Made by a program: the position numbers and the translations under genes. A DNA stretch of 64,000 bases, taken from NCBI GenBank assembly GCA_023548195.1, contig JAJHZJ010000028.1, positions 3,173,001 to 3,237,000 of the forward strand. The letters run 5' to 3'. Source of the stretch: Bettongia penicillata ogilbyi (Eukaryota > Chordata > Mammalia > Diprotodontia > Potoroidae). Every line of letters begins with the position of its first letter. The first letter of the stretch is position 1. Positions 11,641 to 22,794 of this stretch are shown one piece after another. The notes under the pieces are model-generated. The model ran no database searches, was not told the origin of the DNA, and saw only the letters and a list, made by a program, of their open reading frames with translations.

Positions 11641-12490
11641 AAAACAAAAAAAAACCAAAACCCCACCTAATATTCCTGGCCTTCATTTACTCAGCCTGTT
11701 GTAATCTGATTTCTGACTTCACCATACAACTGAAAATGCTCTTTCCAAGATTTATTAGTTGTCAAATCCAATTCACTTTTCTCAGTCTTCATTCTTTTTG
11801 ATCTTCCCGTAGCAATCAACACAGTAGATTAATTTTTCCTTCCTACATATTCTCCCCTTTCTGAATTTTCCTGACACTGCTCACTCCTGGTTGTCTTCCT
11901 TTCTGACTAGCCCCCTTCCTAGAACTCCTTTGATGGATCATGATGCATATCTTGCCTCTGTGTGTGTGCCATGGGGGGCTCCATCTTGGGCCCTTTTCTT
12001 TTTCTACACTATCTCACTTGATGTCTCATCAGAGCTAATGAAGTCAACAATCATCATTATTCAGATAATTCACAGATCTATACATCCAGCCTTGGTTTCT
12101 TTCCTGAACTCAATTCCCACATGGCCAACTGCATATTGGACATTTCCAGCTGGATTTTACATAATTTTCTCCAATTCTACTTGTCAAAAATGGAATTATC
12201 TTTCCTCTTAAAGCCCTCTTTTCTTCTTTATGTGTCTATTTCTCTCAAGGGCATTACCATGCTTCCATTCACCTCAGTTCACAACCTCTGAGTCTCTCTC
12301 TACTCTTTCCTCTCTCTTACATCTAGTCAATTGTGAGGACTTTGTACAATTTGATTCTCTATTTCTTGCATCTGTCCCCTATTTTCCAGTCATATGAATA
12401 CCACATTGATAGGGTATCATACTCATATGAATAGACCCTCATCATCTCTTGCTTGGGCTGTTACAGTAGACTTCTACCCAATCTCCTTTT
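11641..12490 (+). mobile_element. L2 LINE fragment with reverse-transcriptase remnants, sense
   Basis: Around 11970-12035 the frame gives GAPSWALFFFYTISLDVSS. This is a recognisable decay of the CR1/L2 reverse-transcriptase segment GSVLGPLLFSLYTLPLGDLI. A 'cttctacccaatctcc' block near 12470 fits the downstream region. Confidence 0.75.
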
Positions 12491-13465
12491 CACTAGTTTT
12501 TTGGACCCTCATTTACCAATTCTTTGTCACCACAAAAAGAGTTTCTGTGAATATTTTTGCATCTGTAGATACTTTTCCTTTGGTCTTTTTGGAGGTAGTT
12601 TCCTGGGTCAAATGGGCATGTACAATTAGTAACTTTGGGGACATGGTTCCAAATTGCTTTCTAGAATGTCCAGACCTAATCATAGCTCCACCAATAGCGT
12701 ACTAAAGTTTCTGTTTTCCCATAGCCCCTATAGCATTTGTCATTTTCCTTATTTTTTGCCAAATTTTCCTAATTTGGGATGGTACCTCAGAGTGGTTTTA
12801 ATTTGCATTTTTATAATTATTAGTAGTTTAGAGCATTTTTTCATATGGCTATTGATAGCTTGGATTTCATCCTTGGAAAACTGCCAATTCATATTCTTTG
12901 ATAATTTACTAACTGAGGAATGTTTTTATTCTTACAAATTTGAACCTATTCCCTATGTAGCTTAGAAATGAGTCCCTCATCAGAGAAATTTGCTGCAAAG
13001 ATTTTTCCCCTCATTTACCTGCCCCTTTGGTCTTAGATTTCTGACCTGGTTATATCTTTGCAGGAAAAGTTCCCTTTCTCAGTCTTCCTTGGATCTGTGA
13101 CCCAGAATGGGATAGCATGAGAGACAGAGCTGCTAGTTGGCACAGGTTTCTTCACTCAGCATAAGACTGGGTCCTTTTTTTCTAGACCTGGGGCCCCTTC
13201 TTTTTTTGACACCCTCAGATCTCTTTTAGTTGCTGTTCAGGGATACTCTGCACAAAGCACTCCTGGCTAGACTCCATGCCCAGTGTATGCAAACATCTTG
13301 GTCTATCTGTGAATCCTGGGCTGGAAAAATGATTCACTGTGATTTTTTTTCTTGCATTCCTTCGTGGTCAGGGCTTGACTTGCTGAATTTTTCAGATCTT
13401 CGTTGAAGAATTGTGATAGGGAGCTAGGCTTCTTTCTTCCAGTCTTCCATCTTAATTCTACCTCT
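12491..13465 (-). mobile_element. L1-like LINE, antisense, internally deleted or chimeric
   Basis: 12491-13040 is the antisense 3' segment ('accacaaaaagagtttctgt', 'atggttccaaattgc', 'gagcattttttcatatggct'). From about 13060 the sequence becomes unrelated and GC-richer. On the minus strand it ends in a leader containing AAGATGGAAGACTGGAAG, which resembles an L1 5' end. Confidence 0.5.
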
Positions 13466-14239
13466 TCAACCTTTAAATTGTGTCAAAGCTAGAAATTATT
13501 GTAAAACTATGAAGGGTTTCAAGGTAATTCATCCTTTTAGTTTAAAAGGATGAAAAGGATCTGGTATGACCCCTATGGCTTTCCTTCAGCTAGCCAAAAA
13601 TAACCAAGTCAATGTTAGCTTTTTGGGAAGCTCTTGAGAGCTGGGTCTGGTTGTGTCAGAATCGGGACCTGAACCTAAGTGATAAATAATCCCACAGAAG
13701 TTTCACTATCAGGTGGCTAAATGACTGGTTGTGGTGAGAGGGTAGGGGACAAAGGGGAAGAAACTGAGAGCCGGTTTTAGAGGAAAGATGAAAGAAGGGA
13801 CTATTAGTATGTCTCAGCTGTCTACTAGCATAGTCAGCCACATGACATAGTCTCCAGAAGTATATTATGATAATAAAACCACTCCCTGTTGTTTCATATT
13901 AGTTGTAGGTGTGTCCTTTGAAACTAAGTTTAGATCTTTAAGTGAAGCTGGTTAAACTAAGTACTTACATACATAAAAAGAGGTGGGGGAGGGGCCAGTG
14001 GTTCAGTGGGACAGAAATAAAAGTCTACTTGTTTACTCATTAAAGCAACTCAAGTCATGCAATGCACATGTGTGTATATGTATACATGTGCATATACATA
14101 TATATGCACATATATGAATTAAATGTGCACACACATACATATATATCTGTACATTTGGGGGGGTGGTTGGCCCTACGATATCATCAATGTGGAAACTCTA
14201 CTAATACAGACAACTCTTTTGTAACCTAAACTTTTTTTA
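13466..14239. other. Intergenic DNA with a TATG/CATATA-rich tract
   Basis: Positions 14055-14150 are an irregular purine/pyrimidine alternation (TGTGTATATG, CATATATATG). Nothing else is recognised. Confidence 0.4.
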
Positions 14240-14375
14240 AAGAGTTTCTTCTAGGTCACTGAGCTGTTAAGGGAGTTACACATGGTCACACAGGTATTGT
14301 GTGTCAAAAACAGGATCTGAACCCAATTCTTCCTGATTCCAAGGCCAGCCTTCTAGCCATTATGCCACAATGTTG
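14240..14375 (-). mobile_element. MIR-like SINE fragment, antisense
   Basis: 'atggtcacacaggtattgtg', 'aggatctgaacccaattctt' and 'ttctagccattatgccac' are in MIR antisense order. Confidence 0.65.
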
Positions 14376-14564
14376 GTTTCTCTGTCTGCCATTCTCTTGA
14401 TGTATAGCAATGGTTACCACTAAGAGGCAAAGCACAACTGATAGTATGTTTTTTCTTTAAAAATTCAAAAGAATGACAATCTGGTGCCACATGTTATCAA
14501 AAAGAACATCTGTACAAATTACTCGGGACACCCCCCCAAATATCAAGTTGAATTTAGTGAGGAA

Positions 14565-14700
14565 ATCTTAACTCACAGATTTAGAGCTGGAAATGAAAAC
14601 TGAGGTCCATCAAGGTTGAAATGATGAGTCACAGATAGTATGTGAAAGAGCTAAAATTTAAAAATGGGTCTTCTAACTTCCACTCCATCTTATTGCCCTC
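14565..14700 (-). mobile_element. MIR-like SINE fragment, antisense
   Basis: 'cacagatttagagctggaaa' through 'gtcttctaacttccactcca'; strongly decayed. Confidence 0.5.
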
Positions 14701-15345
14701 CCTCAAGATGTTTTACATTTAGATCATGCATTCAAAAATGACAATTCTATTAAAACAGTGGCTAGCATGAAATCTTGTCCATGGGTACTTAAAAAATATT
14801 TGTTGCATTGAAATAGCTATCTGCTAGGTACCATATTTAGAAAATTGTTTATTGTTTCTCTGTTGATTTGAATATGTCTGGCAAGGGTTAGTAGAGATCT
14901 TAGAAAGGAAACACCTGCTTGGAAAGGAAATGGTACAGTACTAATTTAGGTTTGAAAGAACACATTCTGTACTCATGAAGATGAGTTACACTGAGGACTC
15001 TGTACACTTCTTCAGCTTTATATCCCAGCTTGATTCATCCTTTCAGCATTTTCTTATGAGTAAAAATTAATTAGAATTAAGATTTGAGTCATGAAAAACA
15101 ATGAACAGATAAAAATAAGTAACATGAACTAAGAAAATTGAAAAGCTGAGGGGAATGATCAGAAGGGAGAAAATAAGCTGTTTTCTTTAGAATGGCTTCT
15201 CTCTGAAATTCAGCAGATGGGAAAACTTAAGTGAGCACTGGCATCAATGCAAGCAAAGTAGCCTCTGCATTGCAGAAGGGTAGAATATGATATGGTTCAG
15301 ATAAGAAAGTTTCAAAGGATGCACTCTGAAAATTGTTTGGGAATC
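14701..15345. other. Intergenic DNA, nothing recognised
   Basis: No gene or repeat signature was identified. Confidence 0.3.
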
Positions 15346-15560
15346 CAGAACATGGATGAGAGGAGTGTGGTATAGTGGAGAGTTGACCCCAGAGCTGGGA
15401 AGGCTTGAGTTCAAAGTTTGGCCTTTGATATACTGAGTGTGTGATCTTACATGAGTCTCCTCAGTGCTTAGACATCTCTCTAAGACTAAGTTGCAGACAG
15501 AGTGCTGACATGAATTGATAAGAGTTTCTGTACGAAGGAATACCCTAATCATACATCCAC
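15346..15560 (+). mobile_element. Marsupial SINE ('ctaagactaagttgcagaca' tail), sense
   Basis: The head 'gagtgtggtatagtggagag' and 'gagttcaaag' lead into 'ctctaagactaagttgcaga' and 'agagtgctgacatgaattga'. This is the same family as 49595-49815 and the remnant at 32940-33100. Confidence 0.7.
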
Positions 15561-15584
15561 TCACCACCCCTAGGATGTTAGTTT

Positions 15585-15665
15585 GTTGCTGTGTTTTGCT
15601 CGTTTTTGAAGAAAACCAAAAATATCATGGGTGATGTCCTGACTTGCACATGAATTAGATTTAAT
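15585..15665 (-). mobile_element. RTE-like 3' tail fragment, antisense
   Basis: 'tttttgaagaaaaccaaaaa', 'gtgatgtcctgacttgcaca' matches the RTE-type tail seen at 16030-16195. Confidence 0.55.
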
Positions 15666-16029
15666 CTAGTAGCAACAGATGTGAGAACTGCAGAGGGTGC
15701 TGATGGAAGTTAGTCTACATTTTTTGCTTTTACCATTCCTCAACTCCAATAGCTTTTTTTCAGCCCTCATCCTTACTTACTGCTCTGCAGTATTTCACAA
15801 TGTTGACTGACCCTTCTTTCTCTATTTTTTCTTTTAATTTTTAAAATGATGAACTTGACAGACAACAAATATGATTGCTAAAATGTTTTTATTGTGAACT
15901 TAATTAACAAAGACTCCTCCAAAATGGACATTTCTATACACAAAATAGAATGTAAAAAAAGAGGATTATATTTGAAATCATTAATTTCTATGTAATACTA
16001 TTTGCTTTTCTTAAAAGTATAATATGCAG

Positions 16030-16195
16030 AAGTTGTTTGTCTTTCGTTTTTGAAGAAGACCATTACATCAAAGAAATGATGACATGACAAGCACTTAACT
16101 TGGTTTTGATTGAAGGAGGACTGTGCAAGGTCACCAGCCTCACTTTCTCCTCCTGAGCCAACTGGATCCAGTGACCAGATAGTCATCACAATATA
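16030..16195 (-). mobile_element. RTE-tailed SINE fragment, antisense
   Basis: 'tttgtctttcgtttttgaag', 'aatgatgacatgacaagcac', 'tcaccagcctcactttctcc' and 'gatccagtgaccagatagtc' are the same text as 2420-2580 and 22355-22485. Confidence 0.75.
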
Positions 16196-16239
16196 TATTT
16201 ATACCATACAATAACATTCTAAAAATTAACAGTTCTGAG

Positions 16240-16600
16240 GGATTTTATAAACTGATGAATAAAATGGGCAGAAAAATGAAGACAATTTCGACTATGATAA
16301 TAATAATGTAAAAACAAAATACTTTGAAAGCTATAAGAAACAGCATCAATACAAAAACCAATGATGAAACACTGCTATCTATTACAGAGATGTGATGTGC
16401 TGAGGATGTGGAACAAAACATCTTTATTTTTTTGTGTATAGCCACTGGGATAGTTTGTCTTGTTTGACTATGCATATGTTACATGAAAATTTGTTTTCTT
16501 TTCATATTCAATGGGATAAGGATAAGGCAGAAGGGAGAGATAATAGATTTCTGTTCATTTTTTTTAATAGAGGTATGAGTAAGAGGGTGTTACAAATGTG
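16240..16600 (+). mobile_element. L1-like 3' end, sense
   Basis: 'taatgtaaaaacaaaatact', 'gatgaaacactgctatctat', 'acagagatgtgatgtgctga' and 'tgactatgcatatgttacat' match the L1-like 3' UTR, and a T-rich/A-rich end follows. Confidence 0.6.
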
Positions 16601-16624
16601 AAATATTGCACTTTCAGATAGCCC

Positions 16625-16715
16625 TTCCTCACTCAAAACATAGTCAAGTGGAAGTCATGTCATCATTTCTCTGATGTCATGGTCTTCTTCGAAAATGAAG
16701 GACAAACACAACACA
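16625..16715 (+). mobile_element. RTE-like 3' tail fragment, sense
   Basis: 'gtcatgtcatcatttctctg', 'atgtcatggtcttcttcgaa' and 'gaaggacaaacacaacac' are the sense tail of the RTE-like family. It is inverted relative to the copy at 16030. Confidence 0.7.
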
Positions 16716-17159
16716 TGTAAGTAGTATATGTATGTCCATCTTTAAGATTTTGTGTCGGTTGTTTAAATGAATAGATGAGATTCTTGGGTGGCATGATAGA
16801 TATGGTCTGAGATCTGGCTCAACTTTGCAGACAGGATGAAAGCCAGAGGCTGTTTGTGCCACCTGCATACAAGCTGGGAGGAGTGATAGGCAGACCCCAA
16901 GCCAAAGTTGGAAACTCTTCTTTTCCTATCTCCAAGAGTAAGCATAACCTAGAATTAAATCTATCTGCCCTCCCCTCCAAATACTGGTAATTTAAGAGAT
17001 GACAGGTGCAGAACAAAAACTACTTCTCTGATTACTCTTAAGTGGAAGATAGGCCTTAGCTTACATTCTCCAGCTCAGGCCATTTCCACCCAATTCCTGT
17101 TACATAAGCAAAGACACAAATATCGAATAGGTGAGTAAACCCGTTTGTCTAAGCAAAAT
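16716..17159. other. Intergenic DNA, nothing recognised
   Basis: Several overlapping short minus-strand open frames occur but none has a recognisable product. Confidence 0.3.
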
Positions 17160-17667
17160 AGCAAACAGAAATCAAAGAAGTTATATATAGATTAGAATAT
17201 ACCAAAGGATACACAAGAGTGAATAAACTCTTTAGCTAGAACCAATATAAGATCTCAGCTCAAACCAGATGTAAAAGTACATCACCCCGAGGAGGGTCCA
17301 TTTTTAGCAGTATCTAGAATTTTAAGCAAATCCATTGATACAATGAGGGTGACTTGCCATGCATATCTGCCATTACAAATCTTTCTCTTTCTCCTTCCTA
17401 GTGTTCTCTGTCCACATGTCCCTCAGAAGAAGCTCTGGAAAATACACAAGTCCACTGCTACAGTTAACACTGTCTCTGCTAATTAGGAATCACAATTCCC
17501 TCCACATATGCAGCAGGACACCAAATGACCCAGGAAATCAAAAGTAGATAATAAATTCAATTAGTTACTTTCTGTTTACCTATGCTTCTATCTACACTTC
17601 CTTCTTTATACCTCTGTGTATCCTTTGGTACATTCTAATCTGTTATAACTTTGATTTCTATTTGCTT
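17160..17667. repeat. Long inverted repeat with about 370-nt loop
   Basis: The left arm (17160-17230) and right arm (17602-17667) are reverse complements over roughly 60-70 nt with a few mismatches and small gaps. The shared core is TGTGTATCCTTTGGTA, then ATTCTAATCT, then TTTGATTTCT. Similarity stops beyond the arms. It could be a MITE-like element or two opposed copies of an unknown repeat. Confidence 0.7.
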
Positions 17668-17689
17668 GGTTCATGTTCTTTGCTTCATT

Positions 17690-17790
17690 TTGTTTTATTC
17701 TCATCTCTTCTTTTCTCTTCCTTTCCTTTCCTTCTTCCTTCCCTCCCTCTTTTCCTTCCTTCCTTCCCCTTTCTATTTTCTCATCATCAC
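17690..17790 (+). repeat. Polypyrimidine (TTCC/CTTT) tract
   Basis: About 100 bases of nearly pure C and T with imperfect CCTTCCTT units. Open frames through it are low complexity. Confidence 0.85.
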
Positions 17791-18059
17791 TGCTATCTTC
17801 TTATTTGCTCATCTTGACACTGGGCTTTTGTGGTGGCACCCTCTCCTATACCTGTGGACTTTCAGCTGATTGTCTGGGCAGTTCTAGAGTAGAAGAAATA
17901 ACTTATTATAGCTGCTCTTTGGATTTGTTGATCAATTACTTGCTGTGTGGGGGTGGGAGTGGGGATTGGTAACTAGGCTGTCTGCCTCTGTTCAGACAGT
18001 CCTAACGTCTGGAAGTCATGATTATTTCCACAGGGGAAAAAAAAAAGAAAAAGAGAATT

Positions 18060-18430
18060 GCATATGAAATCATGCCTCTCACTTATATACAGCTTTTTAA
18101 AAGTATTATATAATAAATTTAAAACAGCAATCCCAGTGCTGTTCTGTTGTCTTTTTCTGAACTTCTCTTATTTTATAAATATTTCATTTATGCTTTTTCT
18201 TTCCTTTTTAATGACATCACTCTTCTTATTCCTTTCCTTGCCCTCTTATATAAACTAACAAAATAAATTCCCTCTTTTGTAACAAATAAGTATAGTCAAG
18301 TGAAACAGATCTATGCCTTGGCCATTTGAAAAAATATATCTTATTTTGCACCTGCAGCTCAGTTGCCTGTCTGCCAAGAATTGGGAGGTATCACTTGTCA
18401 TTCATCTTCTGGAGTCATGGACCAACTATT
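18060..18430 (-). mobile_element. L1-like LINE 3' fragment, antisense (decayed)
   Basis: 'acaaataagtatagtcaagt', then a 'tcatcttctggagtcatgg' block, follow the order of the L1-like 3' family at 40090-40470. Confidence 0.4.
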
Positions 18431-18559
18431 CTTTCTTGAATCTGTCTTCTGCCCTGACTTCTGTGACATTGCCTTCACTGACCTCCTACTTTTACACTTT
18501 GTAGTGGTATTGAGGGGTTGAAACATATACATAGTATGGTAACTTTTAGTATAATTCCA

Positions 18560-18735
18560 CATTATCTACAGGGGCCATCGCCAGTCATCTTGACCTACAT
18601 CTTGCCATCAAACTTGGATGACTCTGGAGGAGAGAGTAAGGCTGATGACTTTGCACACTTGTGCCTCACTTAAGTCCAATTCACTTGCCAGCTTCCTGAT
18701 GTCTTTTGTCCTCTCTGAGAATGAAGGACAAACGA
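18560..18735 (+). mobile_element. RTE-like 3' region fragment, sense
   Basis: 'ccatcgccagtcatcttgac', 'gatgactctggaggagagag', 'tgcctcacttaagtccaatt' and 'gaatgaaggacaaacgat' match 50340-50510 closely. Confidence 0.75.
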
Positions 18736-20850
18736 TACCTTTTATTACTGCTCCTTTTCTGGTTCTTTTTGTTTTGTTGGTGTTTCTTGGGGTTCTGTTT
18801 TTAGTTCTCTTTTTCCCTCCATGTTCTCCTAGCTGGTTTTCTTATTCTATCTCACATGTTCAATAATCACCTCATCCTTAAATCTCTATTTCCAAAATCC
18901 ATCCTTTCTCTTGAGTTCTAAACTAGCATTTCCAATCATCTGCTAGTTACCTCCACCCGTGTCACACTGATACCTCAGTCAATATGTCAAAAACTAAATT
19001 CATCACCTGCCCTGCAAAACCCAAAATCCTTCTTATGACTTTCCTTTTGGTTTTGTTTTATGATTTCTTGGTTTCTCAGAAAGTCATTAGACTCCATCTG
19101 TTCCATTCTAATCTTGAGAGAACGATTTTCTTCAGTGAGCTTTTGAACCTCTTTTTCCATTTGGCTAATTTTGCTTTTGAAAGCATTCTTCTCCTCATTG
19201 GCTTTTTGAACCTCTTTTGCCAATTGAGTGAGCCTATTTTTCAAGGTGTTATTTTCTTCAGCATTTTTTTGGGTCTCCTTTTGCAAGGTATTGACGGGTT
19301 TTTCATGCTTTTCTTGCATCTCTCTCATTTCTCTTCCCAGTTTTTCCTCCACCTGTCTAACTTGATTTTCAAAATCCTTTTTGAGCTCTTCCATGGCCTG
19401 AGCCCACCGGACATCCCCCTGGGATGTCTGGGATAGAGAGGCCCTGACCTCCACGTCTTTCTCCAATGGCAGGCATTGTACTTCGTCATCAGAAATGAAG
19501 GGGGGAACATCTCTTCCCCAATAAAGTAGCCCTCTATGGTCTTATTCTGCTTCCTTTTTCTGGGCATTTTCCCAGCCAGTTACCTGACTTCTGAGATTCC
19601 TCTCCACCCCTGCCTAGATCTGACCAGCTAGTGCTTGCGGTCTGAGATTCAAACGCTGCTTCCCAGCCTCAGGGCTTTCCGTGGCAGGAGCAGCTGCTAT
19701 TCAATGTGAGCTTAAGTTCTGGTGCTGGGGTGGGGGCAGGGCCGCCTCCCAGGCTCAGTTCCCTCATGAGGTTTATGCAGAGACCTGAACTTCTGCCTGC
19801 TGTCCCGGGCCGCTGCTGCTGCCTCTGCCTCCCAAGGGGGCCCGAGTCACGGAGACACCCCTCTCCCCTCTTGGACAGCCCAGACGTCTCTCTCACTGAC
19901 CTGGAGCGCCTGTGGGTGGAGGGAACTTCCGGGCCGCCAGAGATTCCGTCCCTGAAACCTGCTCGGATCTGCTCCTCTGGGGCCATGGCCAAGGCAGCGC
20001 TGGGGTGGGCTCCACTTTCCAGGGCGCGATGGACCCTGGGGACGGCTCTCCAGGGCTCTCTGGAACGGAAATCTTTTCCACTGTGTTTCTGCATGCCTTG
20101 CAGTGATCCAGAATTTGTGGGGAGTTCTTCTTGCGGGAAATATATGGGCTGTGGGTTCGGAGCTAGCATACATGAGTCTTTCTACACCACCATCTTGGCT
20201 CCACCCCCTCTTATGACTTTCCTATGACCCATGGTATCAGCATCTTCTAGTCACCTTGACTTACAACCTGTGTATTTTTTTGACCCTCCTTACTTCCGCA
20301 ATGTCATTCATATTCAGCTCCTTTACTCCAATCCACCCTGAGTTCAGGTCATAATGACTTCTGGTTTGGATTATTGCAGGAACTTGCTAACTGATCTGCC
20401 TTTTTCCAGTCATTTTCACATGCCACCGAATAATCTTCCTAAAATTTAGGTCCAATTAGCAGAGAATCTCAGAGCTGAAAGGATCCTTCTAAGTCACTGA
20501 GTTCAATTTGTACCCAAGTGAGAATCCCCTTCACAATCTAACTGAAAAAATCACTGCTCCTCCCCCCGCCCCAGTCATCCAGTGTGATTTTTCTCACTCC
20601 TATGATCAAAAATCTTCAATGACTTAGTAAATTAAATCCAAACTATTTGGTCGTACATTCAAGGCCCTATATGATTTGGTCCCAGTTTACCCTTCCATTT
20701 CACCACTTCTCTTTGTATACCCATAAGCACTAGCCAAACTGAACTACTTATCATTCTTGAAACATTCACCTACAGTTAATTGCTTACATATAATCTCTAG
20801 ATTTCCCAGCTCTCCCAATCCATATCACATCCTTCTTTTGGAGTCCATTT
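18736..20850 (+). mobile_element. L2-like LINE remnant, split by a HAL1 insertion
   Basis: 'aatatgtcaaaaactaaatt' near 18981 is the KTELI-type L2 segment. After the HAL1 copy the L2-like text resumes with 'tggtttggattattgcagga', 'aatcttcctaaaatt' and 'caaggccctatatgatttgg'. A MIR-like fragment (about 20460-20595) also interrupts it. Confidence 0.65.
19046..20208 (-). mobile_element. HAL1/L1-type retrocopy: 5'-complete, 3'-truncated inside ORF1
   Basis: On the minus strand the element starts at 20208, runs through a GC-rich 5' UTR to an ORF1 start at 19567 (MPRKRKQNKTIEGY), and ends within ORF1 just after ...ATCATAAAACAAAACCAAA. A perfect 15-bp target-site duplication TCTTATGACTTTCCT flanks it (19031-19045 and 20209-20223). 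ORF1 is frameshifted near 19506, where four bases present in the longer copy are missing; the coiled-coil frame (19466 downward) then stays open into flanking DNA. It is nearly identical to the matching part of the element at 53310-56080. Its 3' end lacks the normal HAL1/L1 3' UTR, which is unusual because LINE copies are normally truncated at the 5' end. Confidence 0.85.
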
Positions 20851-20879
20851 TCAATATTATTTTCCTTGGAAAGTTTTCT

Positions 20880-21650
20880 CTTCTTTTTGAGGTTTTTTTC
20901 TTTAAACATTTAAAAAAATCATTTTAAACTTAAATACAAAAAGAGGAAGGAAAACAGAACATTTCCATGCAGACTGCAGAACACAGAGGATTCAATGTAA
21001 TACTATGAATTTCCATTTCAGACTGTTTCCCTACACATTATTTTCAAAGCTATCCTGCTTTTCTGTGGTTCCTTCTAAATTTTCTTTTCTCCTCTGCTGT
21101 GCACTTTTTTCTCCTCCCTGTCCATCCTACCCTTGAGAAGGCCACAATTAAACACAAATATACATATATACATACACACATATGTAAAACCATACTATAC
21201 ATATTTCTATGTTTTAGTTCTTTCTCTGGAGGTGGACAGCATCTTCCTTTACAGTTGGTTTGAGTATTTATGATACTCAAGATGAATTAGTCATTCAAAG
21301 TTGTTCTTAGGACAATATTTACGCTACAACATACATCATACTCTTGGTACTACTCATTTCACTCTTCATTATTTCATGCCAGTCTTTCCATGTTTTTCTA
21401 AAACCAATCAGCTCATCCTTTCTTATACACAGTAGTATTCTATCACAGTCATATACTACAACCTGTTTAGCCATTAGCCAATTAAAGGTCTTGTATCATT
21501 TTAGCCAGTCTGATGGGTATAAGATGATATCTCAAAGTTGTCTTAATTTGCATTCCTCTAATCAATAATGATTTAGAGCATTTTTTCATATGACTATATA
21601 TAGCTTTGATTTTGTCATTGAAAAACCATTCATATCCTTTGAATCTATTA
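20880..21650 (-). mobile_element. L1-like LINE 3' region, antisense
   Basis: 'acttaaatacaaaaagagga' through 'ggtggacagcatcttccttt' to 'ttgcattcctctaatcaata' and 'gagcattttttcatatgact' form one of the longer antisense copies of the family. Confidence 0.6.
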
Positions 21651-21884
21651 AGCTATGGGTGCTGGGATTCATTTTATAGTGTCTAGTTTGTGGTTGCTCT
21701 GATCTGTTTTATAATGTATATTGGGATATGTTTGGTTCTTAGAATTTTATAACTATCTTTGCCATCCTTGGTCTGAAAGTGCAAATGAATTGACATTGTT
21801 TGCTAGAGAATACATACATTTATATGTAGCCTTATCAAAAAATTGTGGCCTTTTCCTCCCTTGTTGGGATCTTTGACGTACCTA

Positions 21885-22135
21885 AGTACAGTGACCAGAC
21901 AGCTGGATTCAGATCAGAAAGAGCTGAATTAAAATCACGTATCATATATTTATTTGTTGTATGACACCGGGCAAGTCACTTATTCTCTCTCAACCTTAGT
22001 TTTCTCATCTGCAAAATAGGGGTGATAATAGACACCTACCTCACAGGATTGTAGCTGGATCAAATGAGAAAACACTGGAAAGTGTTTTGCAAACCTTAAG
22101 AGCACTACATAAGTGCTAGATATTATTATTAATGT
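21885..22135 (+). mobile_element. MIR/CORE-like SINE, sense
   Basis: 'gacaccgggcaagtcactta', 'tttctcatctgcaaaatagg', 'cacctacctcacaggattg' and 'tgttttgcaaaccttaagag', ending in ATT repeats. Confidence 0.8.
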
Positions 22136-22344
22136 GCTGGAAGTTTATTTCTCCATACTGTACTAGCTTTCAAAGAGAAAAGCTTTATGTCCCTATGAGA
22201 AAAGACCTCTTATTTCACTTGAGAGAAATACCCAAGTTAATGACTTTGGTACAGGCAGGCAGTTTAGAAACAATATCCTGGGAATACTCAAGCTCATACT
22301 AATTGATTACTGTGAGGAATATGTAATATTGTTTGTCATTTCCT

Positions 22345-22485
22345 TTTGCAAAGGGGGGACTGTGCAAAGTCATCAGCCTCACTTTCTCCTCCTAAGCCAT
22401 CTGGATCCAGTGACCAGATATTCATCAGAATGAATGGAGATGGCCCATGATGCAATGGGAGACCTTGACCTCTAAAACCAGCTGA
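22345..22485 (-). mobile_element. RTE-tailed SINE fragment, antisense
   Basis: 'ggactgtgcaaagtcatcag', 'ctcctaagccatctggatcc' and 'atgcaatgggagaccttgac' match the family at 2409 and 16030. Confidence 0.7.
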
Positions 22486-22794
22486 GAAGTTCTCTTTCTA
22501 TCTTCCAAATTAGTATGTCATACATAAGTGTCCACTGGGTTCAAAGAGCTCCACAGGACCTGGAATCATAGACAATTTTCTTCACATTGCTCTTGTTAGC
22601 AGATCTTGAACAAATAGGGAGTAAAAGAAGGAAAATGGAAAGGATGCATGGGAATTCAAACATGTTTCTCATCCCTTTCAGCCAATTATAATGCTTAAAG
22701 ACATCAAGGTGTCGGTATTGAAAGCAAAGTAACAGCTAATACTTTATTCTACCAATTGCAAGCCTGGATACCCTGAAAATTGAGAGAATTTACA
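22486..22794. other. Intergenic DNA, nothing recognised
   Basis: No recognisable gene or repeat, apart from a short GATA-like run at its right edge (22797-22815). Confidence 0.3.

Noticed and set aside
17651..17972. Open frames rich in Phe/Leu/Ser/Pro
   Set aside because: They translate the polypyrimidine tract and have no independent support.
19669..20227. Overlapping open frames of 166-173 codons on both strands
   Set aside because: They fall in the GC-rich HAL1 5' UTR. Each is interrupted in the sister copy at 55566-56080, so they are not conserved coding sequence.
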